Source of the DNA: Sphingobacterium sp.
GTDB lineage: Bacteria > Bacteroidota > Bacteroidia > Sphingobacteriales > Sphingobacteriaceae
Assembly (NCBI GenBank): GCA_031277685.1
Contig: JAITLV010000335.1
Location: forward strand, 1 to 64,000
Reading direction: 5' to 3'
Length of the DNA stretch: 64,000 nucleotides
The position numbers and the translations under genes are program-made. The notes under the pieces were generated by a model. It was not told the origin of the DNA. It did no database searches and saw only the letters and a list, made by a program, of their open reading frames with translations. Shown piece after piece: positions 9,880 through 17,044 of this stretch; position 1 is the first letter of the stretch; every line of letters starts with the position of its first letter.

Positions 9880-11235
9880 ATGAAAATATATCGTTACATT
9901 TTACTCGTGGCTTTAGGGCTTTCTCTAGTGGCGTGTGAAAAGAAAGAAGTGGCTGGATTTGCCGTTGAAGAGGTATTTGTTGGTGGTGAAGCCAAAGCTG
10001 ATAGCTTGACAAAGGTGTTAACATCTGCCTCTAATGGCTGGCAATTTAAAATACAAAAATCAACATTGGAGCCCCAGCAGCTTTTGACCGGCTTTTATAA
10101 ATTTGAAAGTAATAATGCTTTTGATTTTGCAGCCGATTATAGTTTGGAATATGCAGCTTATACGAAGGGAAACAATTTTTATCTCTCTAATAATAGCAAC
10201 GCGGCAAAACTGCATTTCAAAAGTAAAACCGAAGATGAACCAGGGGCAACTGTTTCTGCTTATGCGCAATTGTTGCTGGCGGAAGATCAGTTGGATGCGG
10301 ATTTTACCTATAAGAATGCGGTAAAGGATACATTGGTATTTGTGGGGGAGGCCAAGGGGAATGTATTGAAATTATATCGTGCGAATGCAGATGAGGAAAA
10401 TATCTATGCAAAAAATATCTTTCAGGGATATATACAGAATTATATGGATGCCCGGGATTTTCTGAGCACGGCACCCAGATTTTTCTTCAATGTAAGTTAC
10501 AAGGGAAAATCATTCTTCTACTATATTGAGCAACCGAGTGGCGACCTTATTTTTCATGTCAAAAATGGAGCCCAGTGGAACTATTACCGGACCGGATATG
10601 ATCAGCAATTGCACAAGATTATTTTGAAAAATCCGTTCACAGTAGACGGGGAAACGATTAGTGAATTTGCAGATTATCAAATGGGCGAGAACGGTTTGAC
10701 GTTTATGGACGGATCGATTAAGAACGAAAGTAAGGGTATAGGGTATGAGTCCGCAATAGCAGATTTTCAGAAAAGAAATACACCTTCTCCTTACGAATTT
10801 GATACGTTTGGATATTATTTGTCTTGGTATGGTTTTTCCAATAGGGAAAAATTAGATCTGTTAGGTCTTAAAGCATGGCGATCCGATTTCACATTGTCGT
10901 ATCTCTTTCATACTGCTGATGGTAGTCAGGGGCCTTATGATCGTTGGACATTATCTTATTTTAACAATGGGAGCCGTTACTCATGGGGTGGAGATTATGG
11001 GTTTTATCGGACGGTAAATGAGTCAGCAGGCACCATGATATTTAGATATCAAGGGGCGTGGAGTTGGAGCTGGGGAAGTGCGAGCGAGTCCACACAAACA
11101 ACACTCACAAATATGAGAAGTAACTACCGAACATATCTAACAAGAGCTTCAGGATTCTATGTCCTAAAAACAATTGACGGACAGATTGCCTTGGTATCAG
11201 CAGATGATGCCGAGATGTGGATACTTTTTAAATAG
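9880..11235 (+). CDS. DUF4302-like lipoprotein 2
   Basis: 451 residues. I chose the ATG at 9880 because it gives a clean signal peptide (MKIYRYILLVALGLSLVAC, lipobox Cys19); an in-frame ATG at 9835 lies inside the previous gene. The section after the lipid anchor (LTKVLTSASNGWQFKIQ, then LLTGFYKFESNNAFDF) parallels the first DUF4302 protein (ILTAAPNGWVGYLYP, FKFNFNKDETVS), so the two are diverged paralogues. The last gene of operon A; a strong hairpin follows at 11279. Function unknown. Confidence 0.72.
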   Translation: MKIYRYILLVALGLSLVACEKKEVAGFAVEEVFVGGEAKADSLTKVLTSASNGWQFKIQKSTLEPQQLLTGFYKFESNNAFDFAADYSLEYAAYTKGNNFYLSNNSNAAKLHFKSKTEDEPGATVSAYAQLLLAEDQLDADFTYKNAVKDTLVFVGEAKGNVLKLYRANADEENIYAKNIFQGYIQNYMDARDFLSTAPRFFFNVSYKGKSFFYYIEQPSGDLIFHVKNGAQWNYYRTGYDQQLHKIILKNPFTVDGETISEFADYQMGENGLTFMDGSIKNESKGIGYESAIADFQKRNTPSPYEFDTFGYYLSWYGFSNREKLDLLGLKAWRSDFTLSYLFHTADGSQGPYDRWTLSYFNNGSRYSWGGDYGFYRTVNESAGTMIFRYQGAWSWSWGSASESTQTTLTNMRSNYRTYLTRASGFYVLKTIDGQIALVSADDAEMWILFK

Positions 11236-11278
11236 TTTTTTTGTTTAAATCAAATTTTCTCAAGATCATGAGAATAGG

Positions 11279-11310
11279 ATGGGCTGGGCAGCAAACGCTG
11301 TCCGGCCTAT
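11279..11310 (+). terminator. Hairpin ending operon A
   Basis: GGCTGGGCAGC (282-292 of this kilobase), loop AAAC, then GCTGTCCGGCC: an 11-bp GC-rich stem with two wobble pairs, extendable outward. It is 44 bases after the last stop codon. The following tract is only weakly T-rich, so termination may be partial. Confidence 0.5.
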
Positions 11311-11369
11311 TAAAATAACAAAACTAAAATAATTAAACGGGCTAAACGTATACCTTATTTAATGATAGT

Positions 11370-11549
11370 ATGAAAATAAAGAAACTAACGATAATCATTA
11401 CAACGATTTATTTTATATTGTTGCTTTGTGTTAATTCGGAAAGATGTTTTTACCCTACACGTACGGAACTCTTTAAAACATTATTTGTTAGCATCCTTTC
11501 GGGAGTAACCCTGTATTTTTTTACATTTAAACAAAAAAGTAAAAAATAG
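11370..11549 (+). CDS. Small membrane protein, 59 residues
   Basis: A short ORF with ATG at 11370 and TAG at 11547-11549. Two hydrophobic segments are visible (ITTIYFILLLCV and FVSILSGVTLYFF) with a lysine-rich C-terminus, so it would be a two-span inner-membrane peptide. It sits alone between the operon A hairpin and the promoter of the next sigma gene. No family is recognised. Confidence 0.4.
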   Translation: MKIKKLTIIITTIYFILLLCVNSERCFYPTRTELFKTLFVSILSGVTLYFFTFKQKSKK

Positions 11550-11673
11550 ACTTGATGTTTATTTTGCAGATATGTTGTTAGCCTTTATCAGTAGGTAGAG
11601 TTTGGTTAAAATAAAATGGTATTCAAATAGAATAACAAGTCATTAGTTATTACATGAACCTCAATTGAATAAT

Positions 11674-11681
11674 TATATTTG
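11674..11681 (+). promoter_or_regulatory. -7 element before the lone ECF sigma gene
   Basis: TATATTTG matches the TAnnTTTG consensus, 36 bases before the ATG at 11717. No good TTG is found at the -33 position, so this is a moderate candidate only. Confidence 0.35.
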
Positions 11682-11716
11682 TATGGGAATTGTGTAATTG
11701 ATCGACCGACTTGATT

Positions 11717-12391
11717 ATGAAAAACTACAGTGAATATTCAGAAGAAGAGCTGGTTACTTTGCTCAAGCAAAAAGACCATGCCGCTTTTACTGAAATTCAC
11801 AATCGCTATTCGCCTCAGATTTTGGCGCAGACAAACAGGATGTTAAGGGACATTGATGTAGCGAAGGATATGGTGCAGGAACTTTTTTTGACCCTATGGA
11901 GAAGAGTGGACTACATTCGGGTAGATGGCAAAATTGGAGGTTACCTCTACGTCGCAACCCAAAATCTCGTCTTAAAATATATCCAGCGAGCTAAATTCCA
12001 AAATAACTATCTGGCATCACTTGCACAGTTCAGTACTGAACTGCAAAATAGTACGAGCGAACTATTGGATGAAAAAGAAATTCGGTCATTACTCAATCAA
12101 AATATAAACCAACTGCCCGACAAGACAAGGAAAATATTTGAATTAAGCCGGACGTCCAATCTATCTTACCGCGAAATCGCCGAGCAGCTAGGGTTCGCTG
12201 AACAAACCGTTAAAAATCAAATCAGTATTGCCCTAAAAATGCTAAAAGAAAAGATGGCACCCCATAAGGCAGGTCTTATACTTATCATTGCCTTATTGAT
12301 GATCTGTTGCTCGCTGAATTTACTTTTTTTATTGTCCCTAATTTATAAAACTACATTAATAAGTGTAGCTATAAATCCTTTTTATATATAA
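11717..12391 (+). CDS. ECF sigma factor without a FecR partner, membrane-tailed
   Basis: A 224-residue ECF sigma factor using the ATG at 11717; an in-frame TTG two codons upstream is less likely. Region 2 (MLRDIDVAKDMVQELFLTLWRR, GGYLYVATQNLVLKYI) and region 4 (LPDKTRKIFELSRTSNLSYREI, FAEQTVKNQISIALKMLKEK) are complete. Unlike the other four sigma genes here, no fecR follows. The last 40 residues are strongly hydrophobic (GLILIIALLMICCSLNLLFLL and more), enough for one or two membrane spans, so the factor may be membrane-tethered or self-inhibited. It overlaps the frame of the beta-helix protein that follows. Confidence 0.88.
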   Translation: MKNYSEYSEEELVTLLKQKDHAAFTEIHNRYSPQILAQTNRMLRDIDVAKDMVQELFLTLWRRVDYIRVDGKIGGYLYVATQNLVLKYIQRAKFQNNYLASLAQFSTELQNSTSELLDEKEIRSLLNQNINQLPDKTRKIFELSRTSNLSYREIAEQLGFAEQTVKNQISIALKMLKEKMAPHKAGLILIIALLMICCSLNLLFLLSLIYKTTLISVAINPFYI

Positions 12392-12420
12392 AAGTAATAT
12401 TACTTGTTTGGATCGTATCT

Positions 12421-13290
12421 GTGGCGAAGGCCAATTCCTTGGCTGTCGACAGTTCACCGACCATCAAATTGTTTCCGGGGCTTTACTTATTACATGATAA
12501 GATCATACTGCAACGAAAAAACGGAGGTTTGCTGATTGAAGCCCTTACTTTACCTAGTGAGAAGGATTGGGATCCTTATAAAATGCCGGTTATTAGTTCA
12601 ATCTCGGATAATAACTCAACGATACAGTTTTCCCATTCGACAGGGATTTTAGTCGCGATGGATAATGTGCAGATCAGGGGGCTGAAATTTACCGGGAATA
12701 CGAATCCGACTGTCCGTTATTATTATCCGATTTCAAAGAAGGACACTGTTCGTACAGGCCTAGAGATTAGCCAATGCTACTTTATTGGCGAAAGAAATGT
12801 CGCACCAATCCAAGGGGCTATTTGGACACATGGGGCCGGAACCCATGTTGACCATTGTATCTTCTACGAATGTAAGAATGCGTTGCTATTGTTTGATCAT
12901 ATTAAAGATTTCTCTTTAACCAACTCTATTATTTATGGGGCTTATGAAGCCGCGGTCTGGTTTGGGCCTTTTGTTTCTGAATTTACCTTCAAAAATAATG
13001 TGATTTTCGCATGTAATTTCGTTTGGCTGCGAAAGGAATCTACCTACCCGAAATATGTGTTTCAAAACTCTTTGTTTGCGGGTAATAATAATTTTATGGG
13101 CTATTATACCAAGAATGGACTTCAAGTTGCGGACCGAAATGAGCATGTGGAGAAGGGTATTGTACAATCAGCAGAAAAGGTAAATCTTAAGATGGTTGAA
13201 CTGAATGGTCTATTCGCTGGTTATTTGCACCTGTTAGAAAACACAATAGGGGCTGACCTTAAACCCGGAATTTATATGGAGATAAATTGA
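12421..13290 (+). CDS. Right-handed beta-helix (pectate-lyase-like) exported protein, start codon probably mutated
   Basis: The body (FPGLYLLHDKIILQRKNG, IQIRGLKF-type steps, HVDHCIFYECKNALLLFDH, FSLTNSIIYGAYEAAVWFG, FTFKNNVIFACNF) is a parallel beta-helix of the pectate lyase-like fold, often a glycan-binding or lyase scaffold. The only canonical start is GTG at 12421, but the frame is open upstream and encodes a perfect signal peptide (KVILLVWIVSVAKA) beginning at an ATA codon at 12388. A single G-to-A change at 12390 would have removed an ATG and changed the sigma stop from TGA to TAA. The protein is therefore probably weakly expressed or a fresh pseudogene. At about 300 residues it is short for the family, and no catalytic residues can be assigned. 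Confidence 0.65.
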   Translation: MAKANSLAVDSSPTIKLFPGLYLLHDKIILQRKNGGLLIEALTLPSEKDWDPYKMPVISSISDNNSTIQFSHSTGILVAMDNVQIRGLKFTGNTNPTVRYYYPISKKDTVRTGLEISQCYFIGERNVAPIQGAIWTHGAGTHVDHCIFYECKNALLLFDHIKDFSLTNSIIYGAYEAAVWFGPFVSEFTFKNNVIFACNFVWLRKESTYPKYVFQNSLFAGNNNFMGYYTKNGLQVADRNEHVEKGIVQSAEKVNLKMVELNGLFAGYLHLLENTIGADLKPGIYMEIN

Positions 13291-13299
13291 GATAACGGC

Positions 13300-13510
13300 T
13301 ATTGCTTCGGGATAGGCCATAAGTATAGGGGAGTGTGTCGCAATAATAAATTGCGATCTAAGTTCTACAAGCTCTCTTATTCGACTTAGCATATTAAGCT
13401 GGCTCAAGATAGACAGTGCTGATTCTGGCTCATCAAAAATATAGAGTCCGTTTCCGTTGAGGCGATGATGTAATAACTATAGAAAGCTTTCACGAGAAAA
13501 AGTTGTTTGT
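13300..13510 (-). pseudogene. Fragment of an AAA ATPase (ABC-type ATPase with SbcC-like C-terminus)
   Basis: On the minus strand one frame reads ESFL, stop (TAG), LLHHRLNGNGLYIFDEPESA, then RIRELVELRSQFIIATHSPI and LMAYPEA. The Walker B motif (LYIFDEPE) and the His-switch region (IIATHSPI) are those of a family of small AAA ATPases that normally start with a Walker A domain. The 5' half is missing, one in-frame stop interrupts what is left, and homology ends abruptly at the 3' end of the beta-helix gene. It is a clear relic and marks a recombination joint. Confidence 0.65.
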
Positions 13511-13618
13511 GTTATACAAAGAGACGGGATAATTTTTCAATATCCCATTAAGTGGAGGTCACGAGAGTTTAATAGAACCTTTAGTGCCTTTATTAGAGTT
13601 TATTAGGAAGATAAAAAT

Positions 13619-13665
13619 AGGCAAATAGAATTATATAGGATTAACCTATGTAGTTCTATTTGCCT
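13619..13665. terminator. 21-bp stem hairpin, possible bidirectional terminator
   Basis: Two 21-base arms (619-639 and 645-665 of this kilobase) pair completely with two G-T wobbles around a 5-base ATTAA loop; the outer 12 bp (AGGCAAATAGAA / TTCTATTTGCCT) are perfect. A-rich sequence precedes it and GTTTTA follows, so it could stop transcription from either side. It lies between two decayed genes. Confidence 0.5.
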
Positions 13666-13692
13666 GTTTTAGTTTACCTAAATCTTACTTTT

Positions 13693-13839
13693 ATGAGAAA
13701 TGTAATTTTGTTTTTTGTTATCAATATAATTGTGGTCGTTGGCTTCTTTGCTGCCTTAAGCATGAAAACTCCGTGGGTTGGATTTGCTGTAGCTTTTGGA
13801 GTATGGCTGATATACTTATGGAAAACTACAGATCATTAA
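13693..13839 (+). CDS. Small membrane protein, 48 residues
   Basis: ATG at 13693, TAA at 13837-13839. Two hydrophobic stretches (VILFFVINIIVVVGFFAAL and WVGFAVAFGVWLIYLW) are separated by a short charged turn, giving a hairpin of two membrane helices. It starts 27 bases after the long hairpin and has no family I recognise. Flanked by relics, it may itself be an orphan. Confidence 0.4.
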   Translation: MRNVILFFVINIIVVVGFFAALSMKTPWVGFAVAFGVWLIYLWKTTDH

Positions 13840-13850
13840 ATTAACGATGA

Positions 13851-13980
13851 TTAATTTAGTGATCTGTATTCACTTGTTGACTTGTCTGTTGAGTTCTTAA
13901 AGAAGCGGCTGAAAAGTTGTGTGTATTCAAAGCCAAGGCCGTAAGCTATTTCACAATGAGACGTGTAACTACTTAAATCG
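13851..13980 (-). pseudogene. C-terminal stump of an AraC-family regulator
   Basis: The minus strand encodes CEIAYGLGFEYTQLFSRFFK followed by NSTDKSTSEYR and a TAA at 13851-13853. This is the second helix-turn-helix of AraC/XylS proteins (consensus EIAxxLGFxxxxxFSRxFKxxTGxSPxxYR). Nothing upstream extends the match, so only about 40 codons of the DNA-binding domain remain, directly beyond the 3' end of the DUF4832 gene. Confidence 0.6.
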
Positions 13981-13997
13981 AAATCAAAGCAATGAGA

Positions 13998-15425
13998 TTA
14001 TTTAACCTCAATTTCCCCCATAGGGTACCAACCATCAGCCTTCTCCCCTTCGATAGCAAGTTTAATCTTCTCTTTTTCGTTGTCCATATTAATAATGCCA
14101 AGTTCCAGCTGATACTTACCAATTTTTAGATCATATGGAACAAATATCGCATTGTCATACAAATTGTCTCCCGGCAACCATGAGGTTAAATCTGCATCAG
14201 TGATGCGAATTATTGTGCCGTCCGCATTCTTCAGTCGGATAGCCAATCCATACTGCTTTTTATATAATGGAGCTACACCCTTATTTTCCCACCAAGAGGT
14301 AAAGGCTAATTTCTGCCCCCGCTCAATAGCTTTTGGAAAAGTGAATTTCTTTAAGACAAACCGATACCCCATTTTATTCAGCCACCTATTTACATGTGGC
14401 CACCATTCTTTTGGTACGGCAGAAGATTTGGCATTGAAACTAGATACATGCCATTTCAAAGATTCATCAATAATATAATCGATATCCCAGCCCTCATCTT
14501 TCCATTTTTGCATAACCCAACAGACTTCCAGACTTACCGGAGCCTTTTTCCAGGCATCCTGCATACCAAATCCAACAATTCCCTGGGGATAATAATCATA
14601 CATATGAGACCAATTGTCATCAAAACCACCCAGGTCCCCAAGACAATCAATCCGCCAGCCTACTGGTCTTTTCGATAAGGTATATTGCTGCGTCTTACGA
14701 TCCGTTAAAAGCGTAATTAAAGGAGTTTGGATGAAATTTTCAACATAAGCATCCACAAGAGATTCCCTTGTTGCTTTGGACAGTTCCACTGTGCCACGAC
14801 CTTCACCCCAAAATCCAACAATGGATAGGTCTACGGCTTCAAGATCGGGGTGACCGTCATAACGTTTGGCAAGCTCGGTAATCATCTTTCCAAAATATTT
14901 GGCATACCGTAGGTCTTCAGGATCCACACGCCATCCCGCAGAATCAACAAACCATTCATTTTTATTACCAACCATTTCGCGGTACCAATCCGGTACATCA
15001 TTCCCCTTATCATCTCCTTCTCCATAGGGTGCGATGCGTAACATTAGCGTCTGACCACGCTGATGGGCCATCTTTAGTGCCTGATCAATTAATGTCCAAT
15101 TAAATTGCCCTTGCCTAGGCTCCAAAAATCGCCAGTATAACCTAAAATAGGCCATCATGGTATTAGGATAATCCTTGTTCTCCAATTTTTTGACCTCACC
15201 CTGATACTCAATAGGATTACCTTCTGTCCATTTTAACCCCTGATTTAAACTGTCTCCGTTAAAGCGTTGGAAAGTCATAAAACCAATTCCCGGATTGTTT
15301 AACACCCGATTACTTTCTTTCGGGATTACCCGTATTATCCCTTCCTTTTTGTAATCAACAATCTGTCCAAGGACTACATGGACATTCAATAGCATAAAAC
15401 TTAAGTAGAATAAGATTTTTCGCAT
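13998..15425 (-). CDS. Secreted DUF4832 / glycosidase-like TIM-barrel protein
   Basis: 475 residues from the ATG at 15425, which gives a signal peptide (KILFYLSFMLLNVHVVLG); an ATG eight codons earlier is also in frame. The N-terminal half has a glycosidase-like barrel: NNPGIGFMTFQRF, then FRLYWRFLEPRQGQFNWTLI, HQRGQTLMLRIAPYGEGDD and VDLSIVGFWGEGRG, the last resembling the DUF4832/DUF4874 core. The C-terminal part is a beta-sandwich. It is the last gene of PUL B, 110 bases after susD with two hairpins between. A role in cleaving or binding the imported glycan is inferred; catalytic acids are not proven. Confidence 0.7.
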   Translation of the reverse strand: MRKILFYLSFMLLNVHVVLGQIVDYKKEGIIRVIPKESNRVLNNPGIGFMTFQRFNGDSLNQGLKWTEGNPIEYQGEVKKLENKDYPNTMMAYFRLYWRFLEPRQGQFNWTLIDQALKMAHQRGQTLMLRIAPYGEGDDKGNDVPDWYREMVGNKNEWFVDSAGWRVDPEDLRYAKYFGKMITELAKRYDGHPDLEAVDLSIVGFWGEGRGTVELSKATRESLVDAYVENFIQTPLITLLTDRKTQQYTLSKRPVGWRIDCLGDLGGFDDNWSHMYDYYPQGIVGFGMQDAWKKAPVSLEVCWVMQKWKDEGWDIDYIIDESLKWHVSSFNAKSSAVPKEWWPHVNRWLNKMGYRFVLKKFTFPKAIERGQKLAFTSWWENKGVAPLYKKQYGLAIRLKNADGTIIRITDADLTSWLPGDNLYDNAIFVPYDLKIGKYQLELGIINMDNEKEKIKLAIEGEKADGWYPMGEIEVK

Positions 15426-15458
15426 ATAAAAAATAGATAAAATTCTCATTTAAAAGAT

Positions 15459-15497
15459 CAGCGGACCTGAACACTAATTATCTGACCAGGCCCGCTG
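15459..15497 (-). promoter_or_regulatory. Second hairpin between susD-B and the DUF4832 gene
   Basis: CAGCGGACCTG and CAGGCCCGCTG pair as an 11-bp stem (one wobble) around a 17-base loop. It directly follows the terminator-like hairpin at 15497-15537, so expression of the downstream enzyme may be set lower than that of the transporter. Confidence 0.4.
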
Positions 15498-15537
15498 AAA
15501 AAATTATCAGGATAGAAATTGATCAATCCTGATAATT
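15497..15537 (-). terminator. Terminator-like hairpin overlapping the susD-B stop
   Basis: AATTATCAGGAT and ATCCTGATAATT form a perfect 12-bp stem around a 12-base loop, and on the minus strand a run of T follows. Since another gene of the same operon lies beyond, it probably acts as a partial terminator. Confidence 0.5.
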
Positions 15538-17029
15538 AATTATAGCCAGGATTTTGTTTAATAACCCCATTTGATTCATTGATTGCCTTACGAGGGATAG
15601 GCCAAAGGACAAATTCAGGTTTCGCAATTTTTGAACCATCTGCTTTGGCCCGGTCAATATAGGTTCCCCAGCGGATCAGATCTTCTCTTCGGATACCGCC
15701 CTCGCACCAAAATTCAAATAGCCTTTCATCCATCATTTTATTTCGGAATCCTTCTTTGGAGAGATTCTGTTCCCATCCTTTTAAGCCGGCACGTTCACGT
15801 ACCTGTCTCACTAGGTCATAGGCCTCCTGCGTCGGGCCAGAGGTTTCATTGATCGCTTCCGCCAAAGATAAAAGGACATCCGCATAGCGCCAGACGACAA
15901 TATTAACGCCATGCTTTTCGCCAGTAGCACTTGGATCAAGACCATATTTCATTGGAATTGCGCCAATATAATTATTTGCTCTGGCATCAAAATCCTTTCC
16001 ATCATCTGTCTTCCATGTTGCAAGTAAGCGCTGTTTCCTTTTATCTGTACTTTCAAACTTATCGTAAGTTTTCCATGGCATCTTATAACCTCCCCATTGA
16101 GTAACGGACTTTCCGCTAGGATCAGCATAGTTACCCGGTAGTGCATGTGCAAGCCAGATATTGGCAACTTTGGAATCAATACGTGTTGGCAATGCAAATA
16201 GGACCTCTTTATTATCTCCATTATTCTCTATGGAAAAGATATCTGCATAATTGGATTTTAGGGAATGGCCTAACTGTTGGATCTCATGGCCGACGGTCAT
16301 GACATCGTTCCATCTTTTCTCCTGCATATACAGTTTTAGTAAGCCCATCAAACAGGCATCTTTTGTGAACCTACCATAGTCTGAAGTTGCCAAATCTGCT
16401 GCTGCAGGCAATACGTCCAGTGCCTCTTTGTAATCTTTTTCAATCTGTTTGACCATTTCCTCTCTAGAAGGCCTTGGAATGGATGTAGCATTGGGATCTT
16501 GCGCCATCACAGGGTCCAATATGATTGGAACAGGACCATAATAACTGTACAAGATCCATGAATAATGTGCCCGTAAAGCTTTTAATTCTCCAATATAGGT
16601 CTGCTTTACCTTTTCGTCCATCTGCACTCCTGAAAGCTTTTCCATGGCAATTGTTGAATTGGTAATCGAAGGCATCAGGGTATTGTAAAATACAAAAAGT
16701 GCGTCTCCCGGAAAGGTCTCCGACAGATTTAATGTATTGAACAATGGCCAGCCCGGCCAGCCCCACGAACAAACCAGTTCATCGGTGGTGGAACTCGACT
16801 GAGGAACTATCCCTCCTAATCCACAGCCCCAGATACTGTAACCATCATCTGGATTTAAAGTTGAATAAACTGCTGTCACCGCCATCTTCGCCTGTTCAGC
16901 AGTTTTATAAAAATTATCGCCACCAAATTTATCGTAATTCGTTTCATCAAGTGACTTTTCACAGGATGTGGTCAGCCCCGCCACAAACAGTGACGCTATT
17001 AAACTTATATATAGTCTTTTCTTATTCAT
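15536..17029 (-). CDS. SusD/RagB-family surface lipoprotein, locus B
   Basis: 497 residues with lipobox Cys23 (LTTSC). SusD landmarks: an N-terminal helix region (NFYKTAEQAKMAVTAVYSTL), IGELKALRAHYSWILYSYYG in the TPR core, and the C-terminal RMMDERLFEFWCEGGIRREDLIRWG-type segment followed by LWPIPRKAI and a terminal NPGYN. It binds the glycan at the cell surface and delivers it to the SusC encoded 15 bases upstream. Aromatic residues for sugar stacking are plentiful, but the ligand cannot be named. Confidence 0.95.
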   Translation of the reverse strand: MNKKRLYISLIASLFVAGLTTSCEKSLDETNYDKFGGDNFYKTAEQAKMAVTAVYSTLNPDDGYSIWGCGLGGIVPQSSSTTDELVCSWGWPGWPLFNTLNLSETFPGDALFVFYNTLMPSITNSTIAMEKLSGVQMDEKVKQTYIGELKALRAHYSWILYSYYGPVPIILDPVMAQDPNATSIPRPSREEMVKQIEKDYKEALDVLPAAADLATSDYGRFTKDACLMGLLKLYMQEKRWNDVMTVGHEIQQLGHSLKSNYADIFSIENNGDNKEVLFALPTRIDSKVANIWLAHALPGNYADPSGKSVTQWGGYKMPWKTYDKFESTDKRKQRLLATWKTDDGKDFDARANNYIGAIPMKYGLDPSATGEKHGVNIVVWRYADVLLSLAEAINETSGPTQEAYDLVRQVRERAGLKGWEQNLSKEGFRNKMMDERLFEFWCEGGIRREDLIRWGTYIDRAKADGSKIAKPEFVLWPIPRKAINESNGVIKQNPGYN

Positions 17030-17044
17030 GATAAATAATAAATT

